A DNA stretch of 34,285 nt from Roseateles sp. (GTDB lineage Bacteria > Pseudomonadota > Gammaproteobacteria > Burkholderiales > Burkholderiaceae_C): assembly GCA_015657635.1 (NCBI GenBank), contig JACDQM010000070.1:1-34285 (forward strand), in the 5' to 3' direction. The number at the start of each line of letters is the position of its first letter. The first letter of the stretch is position 1. The notes under the pieces were generated by a model, which saw only the letters and a program-made list of their open reading frames with translations, did not search any database and was not told the DNA's origin. Below, in pieces: positions 30,363 to 34,285 of the stretch. The position numbers were made by a program, and so were the translations under genes.

Positions 30363-31027
30363 ATCTGACCCTCTTCGATCTGGACGGCACGCTGATCGCC
30401 CATGACTCCGACCATGCCTTCGGCAACTTCATGGTGGCCATCGGCTGGGCGGATGGCGAGCACTGGCGCCGCCGCAATGACGAGTTTTTCGCCGAATACC
30501 AGGCCGGTGTGCTGAATCTGGACGCCTATATCGACTTCGCCACCTCGGTGTGGCGTGCGCGTCCGCTGGCCGAGGCCCTGGCGGCCCGCGAACGCTTCAT
30601 GCAAGAGGTGATGCGCCCGATGCTGACGCCGAACGCCCAGGCTCTGGTGCAGCAGGCGCTCGACGCGGGTGATCTGGTGGCCATCGTGACGGCGACCAAT
30701 GAGTTCGTCACCGAACCGATTGCGACAGCCTTTGGTGTCGAACACCTGATTGCCGTGCAGTTGCAGCGCGACGCCGAGGGCCGCTACACGGGCGGCATCC
30801 AGGGCGTTCCGTCCTTCCAGGCGGGCAAGATTGCGCGAGTCGACCAGTGGCTGGCCGGCTTGGGGCGACAATGGGCGGACTTCGAGCGCATCAGCTTCTA
30901 CAGTGACTCGATCAACGACCTGCCGCTGCTGGAGCGCGTCAGCCATCCAGTGGCCACCAATCCGACACCCGCGCTGGAGGCGATTGCCGCCGAGCGCGGC
31001 TGGGCTCTATTGAAACTCTTCGCATGA
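30359..31027 (+). CDS. HAD-IB family phosphatase (SerB-like)
   Basis: The 222-residue soluble enzyme has HAD motif I FDLDGTL (D7 nucleophile, D9), motif II in VAIVTATNEF, a lysine in QAGKIARV and motif IV YSDSINDLPLL. It resembles the HAD-IB phosphatases related to phosphoserine phosphatase; the substrate is uncertain. It overlaps hda upstream and pcnB downstream by ATGA, so its translation is coupled to both. Confidence 0.9.
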   Translation: MNLTLFDLDGTLIAHDSDHAFGNFMVAIGWADGEHWRRRNDEFFAEYQAGVLNLDAYIDFATSVWRARPLAEALAARERFMQEVMRPMLTPNAQALVQQALDAGDLVAIVTATNEFVTEPIATAFGVEHLIAVQLQRDAEGRYTGGIQGVPSFQAGKIARVDQWLAGLGRQWADFERISFYSDSINDLPLLERVSHPVATNPTPALEAIAAERGWALLKLFA

Positions 31028-32577
31028 TCAAGAAATTCATCGACAAGCTGCTGGGCAAGCCTGCCGCAGCGGCCAAGCCGGGCAAGAGCCCGCTGGGCAA
31101 ACGCGTCGAGATTCAGGTGGCGGAGCACGGCATCGACCCCAGCTTGCTGGACGAGCGGGCGGTGCGTGTTGTGCAGACGCTGGCTGATGCCGGTTTCGAG
31201 GCCTATATCGTCGGCGGCGCCGTGCGGGATCTGCTGCTGGGCATGCGTCCCAAGGACTTCGATGTCGCGACCAATGCCACGCCTGAGCAGGTCAAGGGCC
31301 TGTTCCGGCGTGCCTTCATCATCGGTCGGCGCTTCCGCATCGTGCATGTGGTCTACGGACGCGGTCGCGAGCATGAAGTGATCGAGGTCTCGACCTTCCG
31401 GGCCTTGCTGGTCAACGAGGATGCGGATCAGGTCGCCGGCAACGAGAAGACGTCCAAGGACGAACTGGCCGGCAAATCGCATGTCGTCGATGCCAGCGGC
31501 CGGGTGCTGCGCGACAACGTCTGGGGCCCGCAGATCGAGGATGCGGCGCGCCGCGACTTCACTGTCAACGCCCTCTATTACGACCCGCAGCGCCAGTTGG
31601 TGGTCGACTATCACGGTGGTCTTGCCGATGCCAAGAAGCGTGTGCTGCGCATGATCGGCGACCCCGAAACCCGCTATCGCGAGGATCCGGTGCGCATCAT
31701 TCGTGCGGTGCGCTTCGCTGCCAAGCTGGGTTTCGAGATTGAACCCAAGTCGCGCGCACCGATCAAGAAGACGGCCGAGCTGCTGGGCAATGTGCCGATC
31801 TCGCGGATGTTCGACGAGATGATCAAGCTGCTGCAGACCGGCCATTCGCTGGCCAGTTTGGAAGAGCTGCGCAAGCAGGGCCTGCATCGGGGTGTGTTCC
31901 CGATTCTTGATGCGGTGCTGGACGACTCAGGCCAACTGCGTGAAGGCGTGCGTGGCCAGTTTGTGCGTCGCGTGCTGCAGGACACCGATCTGCGCGTGGC
32001 CGAAGGTCGCAGCGTGGCTCCCAGCTTCATGCTGGCCTGCATGCTCTGGCACGATGTGCAGTCGCGCTGGGAGAAGCTGCGTGAGGGCGAGGCGCCGGTG
32101 CCCGCGCTGCAGCAGGCCATCGACCAAGTCTTTGATGCGCGTATCGGCGACATCTCCGGCCGCGGCAAGCTGGCCGCGGACATGCGCGAGATCTGGATGA
32201 TGCAGCCGCGCTTCGATCGTCGCAGCGGCAACGGACCTTACAGCCTCGTCGAGCAGCCGCGCTACCGCGCAGGATTCGACTTCCTGCTGCTGCGTGCCGA
32301 CGCGGGTGAGCTCGAACAAAGCCTGGTCGATTGGTGGGAAGACTTCGCGCTCGGCGACGAGGACGAACGCCGTGCCTTGCTGGACCAGGTTCGTGACAGC
32401 CAGCGCCGGGGCGGCAAGGTGCACCGGCTGCCGCGTAGCCCTGAAGCCGAGGGCGCCGCCGGTACGGAGACTCACGCGGAGGAGTCTGGAGACGCCGCGC
32501 CGGCCAAGAAGCGCCGGCGTCGTCGCAAGCCCAAGGCCGCTGGGGCGCCAGCTGCTGGTGGCACCGAGACAGCATGA
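31024..32577 (+). CDS. pcnB: Poly(A) polymerase I
   Basis: PcnB adds 3' poly(A) tails that promote RNA decay. The 517-residue protein has the class II nucleotidyltransferase head: GGAVRDLLLG (64-73), the catalytic pair in DFDVATNATP (D78, D80) and RRDFTVNALYYD. RYREDPVRIIRAVRFAAKLGF is the neck domain signature. The tail (about 485-517) is rich in lysine and arginine (KKRRRRRKPK), typical of PcnB and likely to bind RNA. tRNA CCA-adding enzymes share the head but lack this tail. It overlaps the HAD gene and folK by ATGA. Confidence 0.95.
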   Translation: MIKKFIDKLLGKPAAAAKPGKSPLGKRVEIQVAEHGIDPSLLDERAVRVVQTLADAGFEAYIVGGAVRDLLLGMRPKDFDVATNATPEQVKGLFRRAFIIGRRFRIVHVVYGRGREHEVIEVSTFRALLVNEDADQVAGNEKTSKDELAGKSHVVDASGRVLRDNVWGPQIEDAARRDFTVNALYYDPQRQLVVDYHGGLADAKKRVLRMIGDPETRYREDPVRIIRAVRFAAKLGFEIEPKSRAPIKKTAELLGNVPISRMFDEMIKLLQTGHSLASLEELRKQGLHRGVFPILDAVLDDSGQLREGVRGQFVRRVLQDTDLRVAEGRSVAPSFMLACMLWHDVQSRWEKLREGEAPVPALQQAIDQVFDARIGDISGRGKLAADMREIWMMQPRFDRRSGNGPYSLVEQPRYRAGFDFLLLRADAGELEQSLVDWWEDFALGDEDERRALLDQVRDSQRRGGKVHRLPRSPEAEGAAGTETHAEESGDAAPAKKRRRRRKPKAAGAPAAGGTETA

Positions 32578-33083
32578 GTGAGCCGATGGCACAAGCCTAC
32601 ATCGGGCTTGGGGCCAATCTGGGCGCCGATCTGCGGCTGGCACTGGAGCGCGCCTTGCGTGCTGTTGCCGGCTTGCCAGGGACCGAGGTGCTGGCGGTAT
32701 CCGACGCCTATCGCAGCGCGCCGCTTGAATCCAGCGGCCCGGACTACCTGAATGCGGTGGCGTCAGTCGAAACGAAGTTGACACCGCAGGGCCTGCTTGA
32801 GGCCTTGCTTGCCATTGAGTCCAGCCAGGGGCGAGAGCGGCCCTACCGCAATGCGCCGCGCACCCTGGATCTGGATCTGCTCAGCTACGCTGATCTGAAG
32901 CTCGAAACGCCCGCATTGACCCTGCCGCACCCACGGCTTCAGCAGCGCGCCTTCGTGCTGCGGCCCTTGCTGGAGCTTGCGCCCGACCTGGCCTTGCCTG
33001 GGCTTGGTCGCCTGTCCGACTACCTGCCTTTGCTGCGCGAGCAGGAACTTGAGCGCCTCGACGCATCCTTGGTCTGGCGCTGA
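32574..33083 (+). CDS. folK: HPPK, 2-amino-4-hydroxy-6-hydroxymethyldihydropteridine pyrophosphokinase
   Basis: FolK transfers pyrophosphate from ATP to the pterin in folate synthesis. The 169-residue protein has AYIGLGANLG near the N-terminus, YRSAPLESSGPDYLNAV, and the signature GRERPYRNAPRTLDLDLL with the metal-binding aspartates, then LPHPRLQQRAFVLRPL. The ATG at 32574 overlaps the pcnB stop; an ATG at 32586 is an alternative. pcnB-folK is a familiar pair in proteobacteria. Confidence 0.95.
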   Translation: MSEPMAQAYIGLGANLGADLRLALERALRAVAGLPGTEVLAVSDAYRSAPLESSGPDYLNAVASVETKLTPQGLLEALLAIESSQGRERPYRNAPRTLDLDLLSYADLKLETPALTLPHPRLQQRAFVLRPLLELAPDLALPGLGRLSDYLPLLREQELERLDASLVWR

Positions 33084-33092
33084 GTTGCTGCT

Positions 33093-33536
33093 TCAGCGCT
33101 CGCTGGCTGCCGAAACGCTGACTTCGCTTTCGAAGTAGCGCTGCGCGCTGAAGGCAATCGTCGCCATCAGGCTCGCCCCGCCGATCAGCAGGCAGATCAC
33201 GACGCCGACCACGACAGGCCAGCCGCTGGGCCGCACGCTTTTGCCCGGGTTGTGCTTGGCGTTCCAGCGCTCGTCCGGCGTCAGTCCGTAAATGATGCCG
33301 CTGAGTGTGGCGATGCTCAGCATCAAGCCGAACAGCGGAATCAGCAGCCAGCTGAGCCGGTCGTCCTGCCCCAGCAGTTCCATGCGCTGCAGACCGTGCA
33401 GCCCGAGCAGGGTGGGCCAAGGGTGAAGCCATGCCAGCTTGTCGCGCCAGCCGTACAGATACAGGCGATGCAGGCCGAAGGTGCCCAGCAGCAGCGCCAG
33501 CCAGGTGGCGATCGTCTTTGATTTGGTGTGGCTCAT
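33093..33536 (-). CDS. TM2-domain-like membrane protein
   Basis: The 147-residue product starts at the ATG at 33536, which overlaps the stop of the upstream acetyltransferase gene by four bases. Residues 9-36 show the TM2-like pattern of a hydrophobic helix, GTFGLHRLYLYGWRDK and a second helix. Two further membrane segments lie near 62-85 and 107-130, separated by a polar loop (DERWNAKHNPGK). The function of such proteins is unknown. It is convergent with folK, 9 bp away. Confidence 0.75.
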   Translation of the reverse strand: MSHTKSKTIATWLALLLGTFGLHRLYLYGWRDKLAWLHPWPTLLGLHGLQRMELLGQDDRLSWLLIPLFGLMLSIATLSGIIYGLTPDERWNAKHNPGKSVRPSGWPVVVGVVICLLIGGASLMATIAFSAQRYFESEVSVSAASER

Positions 33537-34078
33537 GCCTGCTCCGGCGAGCTTGCGGCGCCCGCTCCAAGCTGGCGCTGCATCAGCACCACGTCCAGCC
33601 AGCGGCCGAACTTCCAGCCCGAGTTGCGCAGCATGCCGGTGTGCTCGAAGCCGAGCGCGCTGTGCAGGCCGATGGAGCCGGCGTTTTCCGAATCGCCGAT
33701 CACGGCCAGCATCTGGCGTGCGCCGCCGGCCTCGCAGCGAGCGATCAACTCGGCCAGCAGCAGGCGCCCCACGCCCTTGCCCTGGCTGTCCGGGTGCAGA
33801 TAGACGGAGTCCTCCAGGCAAAAGCGATAGGCCATGCGCGGGCGGAAGTAGTTGGCATAGGCATAGCCCAGCACCCGGCCGTCCGATTCGGCCACCAGCC
33901 AGGGCAGGCTGCGCGACAGCACCTCTTGCCGCCGCCGGGCCATCTCCGCCAGGTCAGGAACCTCGGTTTCGAAGGTGCCGGTTCCATGCAGCACGGCGTT
34001 CTCGTAGATGGCCTGAATCGAAGGCAGATCGTGCTCGGTGCTGGGGCGGATGCGCAGGCCTTCAGAGGGCTGTGTCAT
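33533..34078 (-). CDS. GNAT acetyltransferase of the phosphinothricin/methionine sulfoximine type
   Basis: The 181-residue protein fits the PAT/YncA branch of GNAT enzymes: RIRPSTEHDLPSIQAIYENAV, HGTGTFETE (31-39), the acetyl-CoA loop QGKGVGRLLL (99-108) and the C-terminal HTGMLRNSGWKFGRWLDVVLMQR. Such enzymes acetylate methionine sulfoximine/sulfone or phosphinothricin-like compounds; native substrates vary. The ATG at 34078 has only a weak TGAGAAA ahead. It is the first gene of a pair with the TM2-like protein. Confidence 0.88.
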   Translation of the reverse strand: MTQPSEGLRIRPSTEHDLPSIQAIYENAVLHGTGTFETEVPDLAEMARRRQEVLSRSLPWLVAESDGRVLGYAYANYFRPRMAYRFCLEDSVYLHPDSQGKGVGRLLLAELIARCEAGGARQMLAVIGDSENAGSIGLHSALGFEHTGMLRNSGWKFGRWLDVVLMQRQLGAGAASSPEQA

Positions 34079-34118
34079 GATTTCTCAGTTTCTATGATGA
34101 TAAGTCGGCGGGCGAGTT

Positions 34119-34124
34119 TATAAT
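34119..34124 (+). promoter_or_regulatory. Consensus -10 box before the right-edge gene
   Basis: TATAAT is a perfect -10, but the -35 region (GATGAT at 17 bp) is poor. It faces the ORF at 34197, giving a leader of about 65 nt. Confidence 0.45.
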
Positions 34125-34196
34125 GCTGGGTTTTGGTGCTGGTCGTTTGCTCGCAAGAGTTGTGCGGCGTATCTACAGTATCAAGAGGACCAAGCC

Positions 34197-34285
34197 ATGG
34201 CGGAGTCGTTTCGGGTGTTTCCGGGCGGTGCCGTCTCCCGATCTGCTCGCCCTGAGTGTCTCCTGGTGCGGTGGAACGCTTTAGA
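34197..34285 (+). CDS. Start of an unidentified gene, cut by the window edge
   Basis: An ATG 8 bases after AAGAGGA begins MAESFRVFPGGAVSRS and stays open to the edge (29 full codons). The ribosome site and the TATAAT at 34119 support a real gene. The visible part is too short for me to assign a family. Confidence 0.45.
   Translation, partial: MAESFRVFPGGAVSRSARPECLLVRWNAL

Noticed and set aside
33077..33099. Inverted repeat GCGCTGA/TCAGCGC spanning the convergent folK and TM2-gene stops
   Set aside because: A 7-bp stem with a 9-base loop and no T run on either side is too weak to call.
33533..34078. Acetyltransferase as an acquired herbicide-resistance gene
   Set aside because: The PAT/YncA family is widespread on bacterial chromosomes, and no mobile element or composition change surrounds it.

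Overview
The window looks like chromosomal DNA of a GC-rich betaproteobacterium of the order Burkholderiales, probably from the Roseateles/Rubrivivax/Leptothrix side. That placement rests on base composition, protein style and the linkage of argD-argF, a DUF3579 gene, rpsT, murJ and a SirB1-family gene. It is an inference; no rRNA is present to confirm it. I see no tRNA, rRNA, CRISPR array, insertion sequence or prophage.

Bases 1-17900 are a starch, maltodextrin and glycogen island. A MalK/UgpC-type ABC ATPase gene (minus strand, cut by the window edge) diverges from a tight plus-strand run: glgP, glgB, glgX, malQ and a CPA2-type cation/proton antiporter. A small secreted protein with a strong terminator follows. 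Next come two overlapping minus-strand GH13 enzymes with signal peptides, divergent from an exported pullulanase-type debranching enzyme. The likely division of labour is that exported enzymes cut starch or pullulan, an ABC importer that includes MalK takes up the oligosaccharides, and cytoplasmic MalQ, GlgP, GlgX and GlgB process maltodextrin and glycogen. A shared 15-bp operator, TGTAG-N5-CTAC(A/T), occurs upstream of glgP and of each of the two divergent exported-enzyme units. A weaker copy lies on the malK promoter. This points to one regulator, possibly LacI/MalR type, encoded outside the window.

Bases 17900-25100 hold a lipoprotein with a transglutaminase-like core and TPRs, a YkgJ-type cysteine cluster protein, a metallophosphoesterase next to a Ser/Thr kinase-universal stress protein fusion, an orphan periplasmic solute-binding protein, and argD-argF, which overlap by four bases if the upstream argF start is used.

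Bases 25100-34285 are mostly housekeeping: a DUF3579 protein, an alpha/beta hydrolase, rpsT, murJ, a SirB1-family protein, the chain hda-HAD phosphatase-pcnB-folK in which each junction is an ATGA overlap, a TM2-like membrane protein overlapping a GNAT acetyltransferase, and the start of an unidentified gene at the right edge.

Five genes (malK, glgB, the pullulanase gene, the DUF3579 gene and murJ) are interrupted by small indels that look like missing bases. Family motifs continue in another frame immediately afterwards. murJ is normally essential and has two such breaks, so residual sequencing error is more likely than gene decay. I annotate these as single genes spanning the breaks.
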